64,000 bases of DNA. It comes from Candidatus Gastranaerophilales bacterium (GTDB lineage Bacteria; Cyanobacteriota; Vampirovibrionia; Gastranaerophilales; Gastranaerophilaceae). Shown here piece after piece: positions 1 through 7,749 of the stretch (the first letter of the stretch is position 1; every line of letters starts with the position of its first letter). Below the pieces are notes generated by a model. It saw only the letters and a program-made list of their open reading frames with translations. It had not been told where the DNA came from and ran no database searches. The stretch is taken from the NCBI GenBank assembly GCA_944325865.1, contig CALVBS010000001.1, positions 310,001 through 374,000 of the forward strand, read 5' to 3'. The position numbers and the translations under genes are program-made.

Positions 1-444
1 AATTCATTTTTTAATGTTCTCTCAGGCGGATTTGAGGAATATATGTCAACTGAAACTTACCGTTCCGGCAACACTGAAGGTATAATCTGGGGCGGAAACC
101 TTTCCACCATAGTTTCACTTTGCGGAATTAATTTTATTCCGGAGGAAGATTTTATTTTCTTTACGGAAGACTTAAACGAAGCACCTTACAGAATTGATAA
201 AATGCTGACCCAGCTGGTGAATATTAAAGAATTCCGTAAACACTGCAAAGGTATTGTTTTTGGCGAATTTTTGGACTGCGGAGATGAAAACTGGGTTACG
301 GATATATTGCTTGAAACGGCAAATATTCTTGAGGTTCCGGCATATGGAGGCTTTAAATTTACTCACGCTGCTGATAAACAAACAGTTCCAATAGGTGCTT
401 ACGGTATCTTGCAAGATGGCATTTTATCCTATAAAATGAGTTAG
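1..444 (+). CDS. ldcA: LD-carboxypeptidase (S66 family), 3' part only
   Basis: The reading frame is open from the first base, so the 5' part lies outside the window. S66 peptidases cut the terminal D-Ala from muropeptide tetrapeptides in the cytoplasm during cell-wall recycling. Visible here are the family's Glu region (NTEGIIWGGNLS, matching the usual G-x-x-E-G-x-x-x-GGNL pattern) and the C-terminal His region (FTHAADKQTVPIGAYG), which supply two residues of the Ser-Glu-His triad; the nucleophile Ser would be upstream. The stop codon overlaps the ribosome-binding site of rsmE 10 bases downstream, so the two are probably co-transcribed. The window also carries anmK and dacB, other cell-wall turnover genes. 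The assignment rests on motif recognition. Confidence 0.85.
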   Translation, partial: NSFFNVLSGGFEEYMSTETYRSGNTEGIIWGGNLSTIVSLCGINFIPEEDFIFFTEDLNEAPYRIDKMLTQLVNIKEFRKHCKGIVFGEFLDCGDENWVTDILLETANILEVPAYGGFKFTHAADKQTVPIGAYGILQDGILSYKMS

Positions 445-454
445 GAGGTATAAA

Positions 455-1210
455 GTGCCGCACTTTTTTATAAAATCCGAAAACGTCAAAAACGGACTTG
501 CCGTAATAAACGATGAAGAAAATTACAGACACATCGCAAAATCTCTACGCTCACGCATTGGAGAAAGACTGCTTTTAATTGACGAAAATCAAATTCAATA
601 CGAAACTGTTATTGAACAAATTACAAACAGGGAGATAACGGCAAAAATTGAAAATTCTTATAAGTCTCTTAGAAATTTGGATTTCGGATTATATCTTGCA
701 CAAAGTCCGCTCAGGAGCGACGCACAGTCTTTCATTATTGAAAAAGCCACGGAACTTGGGGCAGAAGCCGTATATCCTGTTCTTACTGATAATTGTGCTG
801 TCAATAAAAGCATTGTCGAAAAAAAAATAACAAAATGGCAAAAAATAATGTATGAAGCATCAAAACAATGCGAAAGAGCAGACATTCCAAAATGTGAAAA
901 CCTTACAACACTAAATGAACTGATAAAAGGAACTTTAAATTCCAAATTCGATAGAATTATTGCTTTCTGTGAACGCCGAACAGATAAGACCCTGCATCAA
1001 TATTGTCAGGAAAAACCAATTATCAAAGGTGAAAAATTACTTGTAATAATCGGTCCGGAAGGCGGCTTTTCAGACAGAGAATTTGAATTATTTGAAAATA
1101 ATAAAATACCGATGCTCACACTCGGGAACTTGATACTTAAGGCGGAAACCGCCGTAACTGTTGCTTTAGGAAATATTATCTATGAATACACAAATTACTG
1201 CCAAAATTAA
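455..1210 (+). CDS. rsmE: 16S rRNA m3U1498 methyltransferase RsmE
   Basis: RsmE is a SPOUT-family SAM-dependent enzyme that methylates N3 of U1498 in 16S rRNA. The 251-residue length is normal. The knot-forming C-terminal motifs are clear: IIGPEGGFSDREFELF at about residues 195-210 and LGNLILKAETAVTVAL near 225-240. The N-terminal PUA-like half (residues 1-70) contains HIAKSLRSRIGERLLLID. The start is GTG at 455, chosen because AGGAGGT lies just upstream at 443-449, overlapping the stop of the preceding gene. The 3' end overlaps the next gene by 29 bases, indicating one transcript. Confidence 0.93.
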   Translation: MPHFFIKSENVKNGLAVINDEENYRHIAKSLRSRIGERLLLIDENQIQYETVIEQITNREITAKIENSYKSLRNLDFGLYLAQSPLRSDAQSFIIEKATELGAEAVYPVLTDNCAVNKSIVEKKITKWQKIMYEASKQCERADIPKCENLTTLNELIKGTLNSKFDRIIAFCERRTDKTLHQYCQEKPIIKGEKLLVIIGPEGGFSDREFELFENNKIPMLTLGNLILKAETAVTVALGNIIYEYTNYCQN

Positions 1211-2612
1211 ATCAGATGAAATCTTAACAAAGATTTTATCAAACTGTGACAATGAAATTTATCTTGTCGGCGGGGCTGTTCGTGATTTTCTTATGGACAA
1301 AGAAACATTTGACAGAGATTTAATTGTTATGGATGAAGATGCAGGAGAATTTGCACGTAAAATCAAAGATTTATTTGATGCAGCATACGTTCCGCTGGAT
1401 GAAGAAAATAAAATATACAGACTGGTTTTACCGGACAAAATCAATTACCTTGATATCACAAACCCTATTGAAAATTCGCTGGAAAAGGACTTAATGCGTC
1501 GGGATATGGCAATAAATGCCATTGCCGTGAACTTAAGAACGTATGAAGTCGTTGATATGTGCGGCGGAATTACCGATATAAAAAACCATACATTGAGTCT
1601 CATTTCAGAACACAATTTTGAAGATGATCCATTAAGGCTTTTAAGGGTTTACCGATTTCAGTCAACACTGGGCTTTGACCTCACTGCACCGACAATTCAT
1701 GCAATATGTATGCTCGTAACACACATAAAAGAATCCGCATTTGAGAGGATTAATTCTGAAATTATAAAGCTTTTTGGCGGGAAATATGCACATAAAGCCA
1801 TTATTAATATGGATAAAACATGGCTTTTGGAAGAAATTTTTCCATTCGTAAAAGAATTAAAGCTGGTTCCGCCAAACACACATCACCACCTTGATTTATT
1901 TCATCATTCCGTTGAAACAGTTCGTCAGATTCAGCTTATTTATGAAGATGCTGATGACGAAGTAAAAAAACATATGGAAAAAAGCGATTTTGGAGGCGAA
2001 TCGAGACTTTCGCATCTGAAATTTGCGGGTTTTCTGCATGATATCGGAAAATTTTCAACCTGGACAATAGAAGAAGATACAGGACGGCACAGATTTATAA
2101 AACATGATGATGTTGGAGCTAAACTTGCAGAAACATTGTTAAAGGAAATGAAATTTTCAAATAAACAAATAAAATACATTACTGCAATGATAAAAAATCA
2201 CATCTATCCATCCCAGCTTATGACTGCACCTGAGATTGACTTTTCAACTCCGGCCGGAGAAAAAGCAATGATGCGTTTTATAAGAAAATCAGGTGACAAT
2301 GCCATTGATAATATAATTCTTGCGATGGCAGACCGGCTCTCCGCCAGAGGAGAAGCTATCACAGAAGAAATGGTTGAAAATAATATTTCTGAACTTAAAA
2401 GACTTTTGAACTTTTACCTTAAAACTAAAGATTCTCTTGAACCTCTGCCAATATTACTTGACGGAAATGACGTAATGAAAATATTAAATATAAAACCTTC
2501 AAAGCAACTCGGTGAGATAATGAATGCACTTCACGAAGCTCAAATATCAGGTGAAGTCACAACAAAAGAACAGGCCGTTGAATTTATTAACAATTACTCT
2601 TACCATGGATAA
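1182..2612 (+). CDS. cca: CCA tRNA nucleotidyltransferase / poly(A) polymerase family with HD domain
   Basis: This class II nucleotidyltransferase adds or repairs the 3' CCA of tRNA. The N-terminal head has LVGGAVRDFLM and the catalytic acidic pair in FDRDLIV (about residues 29-50), followed by RDMAINAIAVNL and the template motif EDDPLRLLRVYRFQ. An HD domain follows (FAGFLHDIGK, about residue 282), as in the HD-carrying subgroup. At least two tRNAs in the window (Thr-TGT, Thr-GGT) and Gly-CCC lack an encoded CCA, so the activity is needed. The first 29 bases overlap rsmE. The 3' end overlaps the 3' end of the convergent pilin gene by 13 bases. Poly(A) polymerase activity cannot be excluded from sequence alone. 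Confidence 0.88.
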   Translation: MNTQITAKIKSDEILTKILSNCDNEIYLVGGAVRDFLMDKETFDRDLIVMDEDAGEFARKIKDLFDAAYVPLDEENKIYRLVLPDKINYLDITNPIENSLEKDLMRRDMAINAIAVNLRTYEVVDMCGGITDIKNHTLSLISEHNFEDDPLRLLRVYRFQSTLGFDLTAPTIHAICMLVTHIKESAFERINSEIIKLFGGKYAHKAIINMDKTWLLEEIFPFVKELKLVPPNTHHHLDLFHHSVETVRQIQLIYEDADDEVKKHMEKSDFGGESRLSHLKFAGFLHDIGKFSTWTIEEDTGRHRFIKHDDVGAKLAETLLKEMKFSNKQIKYITAMIKNHIYPSQLMTAPEIDFSTPAGEKAMMRFIRKSGDNAIDNIILAMADRLSARGEAITEEMVENNISELKRLLNFYLKTKDSLEPLPILLDGNDVMKILNIKPSKQLGEIMNALHEAQISGEVTTKEQAVEFINNYSYHG

Positions 2613-3250
2613 TTATCAGGTATTTCCCAGTTATTAAGCTGAATTAATTTTGTACAATATGCACAGTTAGTACAACCTTTATAGCACCCCCAGGTGCCGC
2701 CGCCGGTTAAACTGTTTTTATTTCCGTTCCAATTATAAATATAAGGTTCTATAAACTCACTTTTTTTATTAGTTTTTGCAAATTGAAAAGAAAACTTATT
2801 TCGTGGATTTGTTTCCATTTTTCCGTTTGCAAAATACCCCAAATCTCCGCCGTTATTATCAATATGGACACGTACCAAAGCCCCGTTTGCCATATGAAAA
2901 CATATACAGGTCTGCACAACGCCGGAACCGTCTCCAAGAATAGTCTCTGTACGACAGTCACTTACATCAGAGTATTTTATATATGGGAATAAATATTTTG
3001 AAAGCCATTCCCTCATTTCAGCATAAGAATAACTGTGATAACTCGAAATCCAATCGTTAAAAGTTCCGCCATACTCTGCCTGAGCCATCTTAAAAGCATT
3101 ATTTATCGTTGAATTAAATACCTTAATCTGATTTTCAACAACTTTTTTCTGAACATTTGTAATTACAGCCGGTAATGTCATTGCGGCAACAACTCCGATT
3201 ATGCCCAGAGTTATTAGCACTTCTGCCAGTGTAAAGGCTTTATTTTTCAT
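2600..3250 (-). CDS. Prepilin-like protein, module 1
   Basis: A 216-residue type IV pilin or pseudopilin. Residues 1-5 (MKNKA) form a very short leader; predicted prepilin-peptidase cleavage is before Phe6, giving FTLAEVLITLGIIGVV with Glu at mature position 5. The long hydrophobic helix is followed by a soluble domain rich in Cys towards the C-terminus (CYKGC, CAYC) and an ending WEIPDNYPW that resembles those of other pilins in the window. The residue before cleavage is Ala rather than the usual Gly. It is divergent from an XRE regulator at 3317, with two palindromes between them. AAGGAG lies upstream of ATG 3250. The function (adhesion, DNA uptake, secretion) cannot be told from sequence. 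Confidence 0.85.
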   Translation of the reverse strand: MKNKAFTLAEVLITLGIIGVVAAMTLPAVITNVQKKVVENQIKVFNSTINNAFKMAQAEYGGTFNDWISSYHSYSYAEMREWLSKYLFPYIKYSDVSDCRTETILGDGSGVVQTCICFHMANGALVRVHIDNNGGDLGYFANGKMETNPRNKFSFQFAKTNKKSEFIEPYIYNWNGNKNSLTGGGTWGCYKGCTNCAYCTKLIQLNNWEIPDNYPW

Positions 3251-3263
3251 CTATACTCCTTTC

Positions 3264-3287
3264 AAAATTTGCATGCGTGCAAATTTT
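3264..3287. promoter_or_regulatory. Palindromic operator 1 of pilin module 1
   Basis: Ten-base arms AAAATTTGCA and TGCAAATTTT flank a TGCG centre. The core TTGCATGCGTGCAA (3269-3282) recurs as TTGCATGTATGCAA at 3309-3322, exactly 40 bases away. The site lies in the predicted start region of the pilin transcript, so a bound repressor would block it. That the neighbouring XRE protein is the binder is inference. Confidence 0.7.
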
Positions 3288-3293
3288 ATATAG

Positions 3294-3322
3294 ATTTTAA
3301 CATTAAAATTGCATGTATGCAA
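3294..3322 (-). promoter_or_regulatory. Predicted pilin promoter of module 1
   Basis: On the minus strand, TTGCAT (3317-3322) and TAAAAT (3294-3299) are separated by 17 bases, with an extended TGT before the -10 box. The -35 box lies inside the second palindrome. Confidence 0.55.
3309..3322. promoter_or_regulatory. Palindromic operator 2 of pilin module 1
   Basis: TTGCATGTATGCAA is a 14-base dyad whose right arm contains the ATG start codon of the XRE gene (3317) and the -35 box of the pilin promoter on the other strand. Binding here would affect both genes, which suggests autoregulation. Confidence 0.7.
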
Positions 3323-3538
3323 CAAGAGGATTTAGAAAAACTTCAGCTTCTGGGCAAACGTATCAAAACTTTGAGAAAATCAAAGAAATATACCCTTACT
3401 GAATTATGCTATAAAAACGGACTTGAACCATCCACCCTATCAAGAATAGAGCAGGCTCTTGTTGAACCCAAATATCTTACACTGTTAAAAATTGCAGCTG
3501 CATTCAATATGTCTGTAAGCGAACTTTTAGAGATCTAA
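3317..3538 (+). CDS. XRE-family HTH regulator, module 1
   Basis: A 73-residue Cro/CI-type helix-turn-helix protein, essentially one DNA-binding domain: LLGKRIKTLRKSKKYTLTE, recognition region GLEPSTLSRIEQ, then KYLTLLKIAAAFNMSVSELL. The frame is also open from a TTG at 3269, but that codon lies inside operator 1; ATG 3317 gives a normal-length domain. There is no clear Shine-Dalgarno sequence before 3317, so translation may be leaderless or weak. It is divergent from the pilin gene with two palindromes between. Repression of the pilin and of itself is inferred from layout, not shown. Confidence 0.8.
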   Translation: MQQEDLEKLQLLGKRIKTLRKSKKYTLTELCYKNGLEPSTLSRIEQALVEPKYLTLLKIAAAFNMSVSELLEI

Positions 3539-3575
3539 GTTTTCAGTATCAACTCTACCAATTCCGAATTAAAAT

Positions 3576-4382
3576 TTATTGATTAAAATAATGCGTTACT
3601 TCTGTCGAGCCATCTGAATAAAACGCTGTCTGTTTTATTAAATTACCATTTTCCTCCAATAAATCCTGACACACCGAAACAAGTTTTCCGCCGCGTATTA
3701 ACCATTGAGTAGAATTAAGGACAATATCACTACCGTTTACAACAGGTTCGTTTATTATGAATTTGAAATCTTTGCCATTCTCACCTAAAGGTTCTTTCAC
3801 TGTTTGAAAATCTCTGCCTGAAGATTTTAAATATGCCATATACTCTTTAGGTTTCATCTCATATGAGATTCCGTCTTCTGTAAAATCTTTTTGAGGAATT
3901 GCACTGGTTGTCTCTGCTATATAAAAAAGTTCGTTATCCTTTGAATAACTTGAAATCTTTTTGTATGAAGGATCAAGAGAATTATAAGAATATTTATCAT
4001 ATCCCATAAAATTTTCAGCTTCAAGGCCGTTTTCCCAGCTTGTACATTTTTTAACTCTTCCAAAGGAATCCTTTAAGATAATGTCAAGGCCGAAATTGTC
4101 ACCTGATTCCCTACCTTTAGTTTCAAAATCTTTACCGTCTTTCAAGCCTGCAGCAAGGAGTTTAGCGGTATATTCAGTAACTGAACAAGGCTTTTCACCG
4201 GCTTTTATAAAATTAGGGGCAAAGTATGCCTGAACAGTTTGACAATAGGACTTGTCGAACGTTCTCTTTTTTTCTGTCGCTCTTGGAGAATTATCAGCGT
4301 GCTGCAGCTCTGACGGTTTTGACACATATCCGCTGTTTAAACCGTTTACACGATTTTGTACACTAAAATCCAAACCATTCAT
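3576..4382 (-). CDS. Hypothetical protein, 268 aa
   Basis: I do not recognise a family. The N-terminal 50 residues are polar and low in structure (many Ser, Asn, Gln). Two stretches share the pattern aliphatic-Leu-x-x-x-G-x-D-F (LLAAGLKDGKDFE near residue 93 and YLKSSGRDFQT near 186), hinting at an internal repeat of about 90 residues. There is no signal peptide or membrane segment, and repeated Gly/Asn/Asp turns suggest a beta-rich fold. It stands alone between the XRE gene of module 1 and yebC, on the opposite strand to yebC. Start ATG at 4382 has only a weak AAAGG upstream. Confidence 0.65.
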   Translation of the reverse strand: MNGLDFSVQNRVNGLNSGYVSKPSELQHADNSPRATEKKRTFDKSYCQTVQAYFAPNFIKAGEKPCSVTEYTAKLLAAGLKDGKDFETKGRESGDNFGLDIILKDSFGRVKKCTSWENGLEAENFMGYDKYSYNSLDPSYKKISSYSKDNELFYIAETTSAIPQKDFTEDGISYEMKPKEYMAYLKSSGRDFQTVKEPLGENGKDFKFIINEPVVNGSDIVLNSTQWLIRGGKLVSVCQDLLEENGNLIKQTAFYSDGSTEVTHYFNQ

Positions 4383-4517
4383 TATAAACTAACCTTTAAA
4401 TATAACCTACCTGTTTATATAAAGTATTTTTACCGAAAAAAATTGCCCTTTTGTTACAAATAAATATTTTTTTGCTAAAATATTGTTATAAATTAGAAAA
4501 AGAAAGAGGATAAAAAT

Positions 4518-5267
4518 ATGTCAGGACACTCAAAATGGTCAACCATTAAACATAAAAAAGCAAAAGTAGATTCACAAAGAGCTGTAGTTTTTCAAAAATA
4601 TTCAAGAGAACTTATAGTTGCAGCAAGACTTGGCGGTCCTGACCCTGCAGGAAATTTTCGTTTAAGAACCGCAATCGAAAAAGCTAAAGCTGCAGGTTTA
4701 CCGAATGATAATATCAAACGTGCAATAGAAAAAGGTGCAGGAGCCGGTGCCGCAGAAAATTATGAAGAACTAATATATGAAGGTTATGCTGCCGGCGGGG
4801 TTGCAGTTGTTGTCGAAGCTATGACAGATAACCGCAACAGAACTGCAGGTGATATCAGAAGTTTCTTCACAAAATACAATGGAAGCCTCGGAGCAACAGG
4901 ATGCGTAGGTTGGATGTTCGACCAGAAAGGTGTTATCACATTCAGTGAAGATACAGATTTTGAAAAACTGTTTGAAGCTGCAATTAATCTTGATGCCGAA
5001 GATGTAACGGAAGAAGATGAGCAATACAAGGTTATTACATCAGTTGAAAACTTTCAAAACGTTGTCGAAGGTCTGGAAAAGGATGGATTCAAAAGTGAAA
5101 CTGCAGAACTTACAAGAATTCCTAAAAATATGATTGAGGTAACAGACGAAAAAACAGCAGACCAGATACTTAAACTTTTAGACAAACTTGAAGAACATGA
5201 TGACGTTCAAAATGTTTATGCAAATTGCGATATTTCAGATGAAATTATGCAAAAACTAGAGGGATAA
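4518..5267 (+). CDS. yebC: YebC/PmpR-family (TACO1) protein
   Basis: A 249-residue cytoplasmic protein of the YebC/TACO1 family, described as transcriptional regulators and, more recently, as factors that ease ribosome stalling at proline runs. The family signature is at the N-terminus: [20 protein letters not shown], followed by [16 protein letters not shown] and the acidic middle domain ([35 protein letters not shown]). Length is typical. A clear AGAGGA lies upstream of ATG 4518. Downstream genes for a diguanylate cyclase, TsaE and TsaB follow with gaps of 2 bases or overlaps, so yebC heads a four-gene operon. Confidence 0.92.
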   Translation: MSGHSKWSTIKHKKAKVDSQRAVVFQKYSRELIVAARLGGPDPAGNFRLRTAIEKAKAAGLPNDNIKRAIEKGAGAGAAENYEELIYEGYAAGGVAVVVEAMTDNRNRTAGDIRSFFTKYNGSLGATGCVGWMFDQKGVITFSEDTDFEKLFEAAINLDAEDVTEEDEQYKVITSVENFQNVVEGLEKDGFKSETAELTRIPKNMIEVTDEKTADQILKLLDKLEEHDDVQNVYANCDISDEIMQKLEG

Positions 5268-5269
5268 TT

Positions 5270-6601
5270 TTGCTAACAGAAAAACTTAAAACTCTGTCAA
5301 AAGCACTCAATGAGAGTGACTCTACGGAAGATGTTATTAAGGCTTTAAATGATGTTTTCCGCAAAGAGGTGAAAGTTTTTGTTTTTGATTCGAGATTAAA
5401 CACCTTCAGAGACTTTGCAAAACATTGGACAGTCTCCAACGTTTTGGATGCAGATATTAATGATTTATTTGACGGAATACCGGTAATCAAGAATAACCAT
5501 ATTTATTATCCCGCAATGAAAAAAAATATCCTTTTGGGTTATCTGGAAATTTCGGATAACTCCAAAGAAACGTGTGAATTACTGGATATTGCAATTTATA
5601 ATATTGCCTTAAAAATACAAAATATCATCCTTAATCAGAAAATGCAGCAGAGTGTGGAATTTCACGATTCAATGAAAAATATAGCTAAAATCATTGAAAC
5701 ACAGTATGAATTAAGCTATATTATACCGATTATCGGAGAAATTATTGATACATTTATTTCCAACCATCTAATCTATATTTTTCTGAAAGAAAACGGCAAA
5801 TTTAAACTTTCATGGCCGTCTTCCTGCAGAGATAAAAGCATTACACAAAATCTTGATAAACTTTCCATACATAAAGGCACTTATATAAGTACCGACAACA
5901 AAACCGGATATTTTCCGCTGATTAATGAAAATAATATTATTGGAGCCATTGTTACAAAAAGCACAGAAGAGCCTTTAAATACACAGGAAATAGAGTATCT
6001 GGAACAGCTTGCATCACAGACATCAACAACAATAAACAGAGCAAATGTCTATGCGGAAATATTAAAACATGCAACTCTTGATGCACTTACCGGATTTTAC
6101 AACAGACGTCAGATGGAAGAACGTATCAAGCAGGAAACAGCCTCCGCCAAACGTAAAAAGACACCGCTGTGTGCGATAATGATTGACATAGACTACTTTA
6201 AGCATGTCAATGATACTTACGGACATGCTGCAGGAGATTATATATTAAAAACAGCCTCAAAAATCATCCGCTCACAGCTCAGAGAATATGATATAGCATC
6301 CCGTTACGGAGGAGAAGAATTTGCTATTATTCTGCCTTTCACCAGAGAAGAAGAAGCGGTTATGGTTGCTGACCGTCTGAGAAAAGCGGTGGAATCCAAA
6401 ATCATCAACATTGAACATGTTAATACAAAAAATGATACAAAAACAATACAAATTACCATAAGTCTCGGCATTTATAGTTTTAAAGAAACTGATAAGCCTG
6501 AAGAATTATTAATGAAAGCTGATAAAGCCTTGTATGACGCCAAAGAAACCGGAAGGAATAAAGTAATTATATATAAAGAAAACAAAGGGAAAAATACATA
6601 A
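5270..6601 (+). CDS. Diguanylate cyclase with N-terminal sensory region (GAF-like plus GGDEF)
   Basis: A 443-residue protein. About residues 130-260 look like a GAF-type sensor (ending LEQLASQTSTTINRANVYAE). A GGDEF domain follows: DALTGFYNRRQMEERI near 270, MIDIDYFKHVNDTYGHAAGD near 304, and active-site GGEEF at residues 347-351. The product-inhibition I-site RxxD is intact as REYD at 338-341, exactly five residues before GGEEF, so an active, feedback-inhibited c-di-GMP synthase is expected. There is no membrane segment, so it is probably cytoplasmic. The start is TTG at 5270 with AGAGGGA just upstream, 2 bases after the yebC stop. It overlaps tsaE by one base (TAATG). A c-di-GMP enzyme inside a translation operon is unusual. 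Confidence 0.9.
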   Translation: MLTEKLKTLSKALNESDSTEDVIKALNDVFRKEVKVFVFDSRLNTFRDFAKHWTVSNVLDADINDLFDGIPVIKNNHIYYPAMKKNILLGYLEISDNSKETCELLDIAIYNIALKIQNIILNQKMQQSVEFHDSMKNIAKIIETQYELSYIIPIIGEIIDTFISNHLIYIFLKENGKFKLSWPSSCRDKSITQNLDKLSIHKGTYISTDNKTGYFPLINENNIIGAIVTKSTEEPLNTQEIEYLEQLASQTSTTINRANVYAEILKHATLDALTGFYNRRQMEERIKQETASAKRKKTPLCAIMIDIDYFKHVNDTYGHAAGDYILKTASKIIRSQLREYDIASRYGGEEFAIILPFTREEEAVMVADRLRKAVESKIINIEHVNTKNDTKTIQITISLGIYSFKETDKPEELLMKADKALYDAKETGRNKVIIYKENKGKNT

Positions 6602-7065
6602 TGAAATACGAAAAAATATGTAAAACACTCGACGATACAAAAGAACTTGCTGAAAATTTCGCAAAATTAATTACAAACGGCTGTTTTATAAGCTTATATG
6701 GAGAAATTGGAGCCGGAAAAACCGCATTTGTCAAACTTGTAGCCGATGCTCTGGAAGTTAAAGAAAAAGTAACAAGCCCGAGCTTTGTAATTTTAAATGA
6801 ATATCACAGCGGTATTTTACCTGTTTACCACTTTGACTTATACCGTCTGGAAAATGAAGGAGTAAAAACAATTCTTGATGAATTACGCGAATACTCAGAA
6901 GGGAAACAGGTTACATTCGTTGAATGGGCAGAATTTTCTCAGGATGAAATTCCGTTTAATCACATAAAAATAAACGTAACTTACGAAGACAACGATGAAA
7001 GAAAATATTCATTTGAAGGCTTTGGTTATGATAATATTAAAATTATAGAGGAATTAAATAAGTGA
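6601..7065 (+). CDS. tsaE: tRNA t6A biosynthesis ATPase TsaE
   Basis: TsaE is the ATPase partner of TsaB and TsaD in making N6-threonylcarbamoyladenosine at A37 of ANN-decoding tRNAs. The 154-residue length fits. Walker A GEIGAGKT is at residues 34-41; SPSFVILNEY and YHFDLYRLE, the family switch and Walker-B-like motifs, follow; VEWAEF is the usual late motif. ATG overlaps the stop of the diguanylate cyclase gene by one base, and its own stop overlaps the tsaB start, showing translational coupling. Confidence 0.93.
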   Translation: MKYEKICKTLDDTKELAENFAKLITNGCFISLYGEIGAGKTAFVKLVADALEVKEKVTSPSFVILNEYHSGILPVYHFDLYRLENEGVKTILDELREYSEGKQVTFVEWAEFSQDEIPFNHIKINVTYEDNDERKYSFEGFGYDNIKIIEELNK

Positions 7066-7685
7066 ATGAAAAGAATAATATAATTTTAGCATTTGATACA
7101 TGTCTTGATAAAATGTACGTGGTTTTAAAAGAAGGGAAAAATATTCTTTCTTCGGAAATTGTTGAAAATCAAGGCGAAAAATACCATTCCGCCTTTTTAG
7201 TCTCAACAATACAGTCGGTTTTAAGCAAAAATAACAAAAAGCCACAGGATATTAACCTTATTGCAACTAACATCGGCCCGGGAAGTTTTACAGGAATAAG
7301 AGCGTGTACTACCGTAGCAAGAGTTATGGCTCAACAACTACAGTGCAAAGCCGTCGGTATATCATCTCTGGAAATTCTGGCACATGCTTCTAAAGCCGTT
7401 AACCCGCTTGTTGCTCTTGATGCCAGAAAAGAAAAGGCTTATCTATATGTTGATGGAGAAATAAAAGGGGCAATTCCGCTTGAAAAAGTTAAAGAATTAA
7501 CCGAAAGCGGAAAATATACCATCATCACAGATAATAAATTACAGCCTATACTCGGAGGTATATCGTATCAGCAGGAATCTATGCCGTTAGGAGAAATACT
7601 TGCGGAACTTGCGGAGAAAAAGGATTGTGAAGGCGATTGGAGGAGGTTAAAACCTCTCTATATACAACCGCCTCCAATGGGTTAA
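7062..7685 (+). CDS. tsaB: tRNA t6A biosynthesis protein TsaB
   Basis: TsaB is the non-catalytic ASKHA-fold scaffold that dimerises with TsaD for t6A synthesis. Diagnostic motifs are ILAFDTC near the N-terminus and IATNIGPGSFTGIRACTTVAR at about residues 66-85, then GISSLEILA and ALDARKEKAYLY. The 207-residue length is typical. The GTG start at 7062 overlaps the TsaE stop by four bases, which supports this choice over later codons. A strong intrinsic terminator follows directly, closing the yebC-tsaB operon. Confidence 0.92.
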   Translation: MNEKNNIILAFDTCLDKMYVVLKEGKNILSSEIVENQGEKYHSAFLVSTIQSVLSKNNKKPQDINLIATNIGPGSFTGIRACTTVARVMAQQLQCKAVGISSLEILAHASKAVNPLVALDARKEKAYLYVDGEIKGAIPLEKVKELTESGKYTIITDNKLQPILGGISYQQESMPLGEILAELAEKKDCEGDWRRLKPLYIQPPPMG

Positions 7686-7690
7686 CTAAT

Positions 7691-7729
7691 TTGTCAGTTA
7701 CGTTTCTTTACGAACTGACAATTTTTTTT
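7691..7729 (+). terminator. Intrinsic terminator after tsaB
   Basis: A nine-base stem TTGTCAGTT/AACTGACAA (7691-7699 with 7713-7721) is followed by a run of eight T. It closes the yebC operon. Confidence 0.85.
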
Positions 7730-7749
7730 ATGCGGAGTTTTAATACAAT

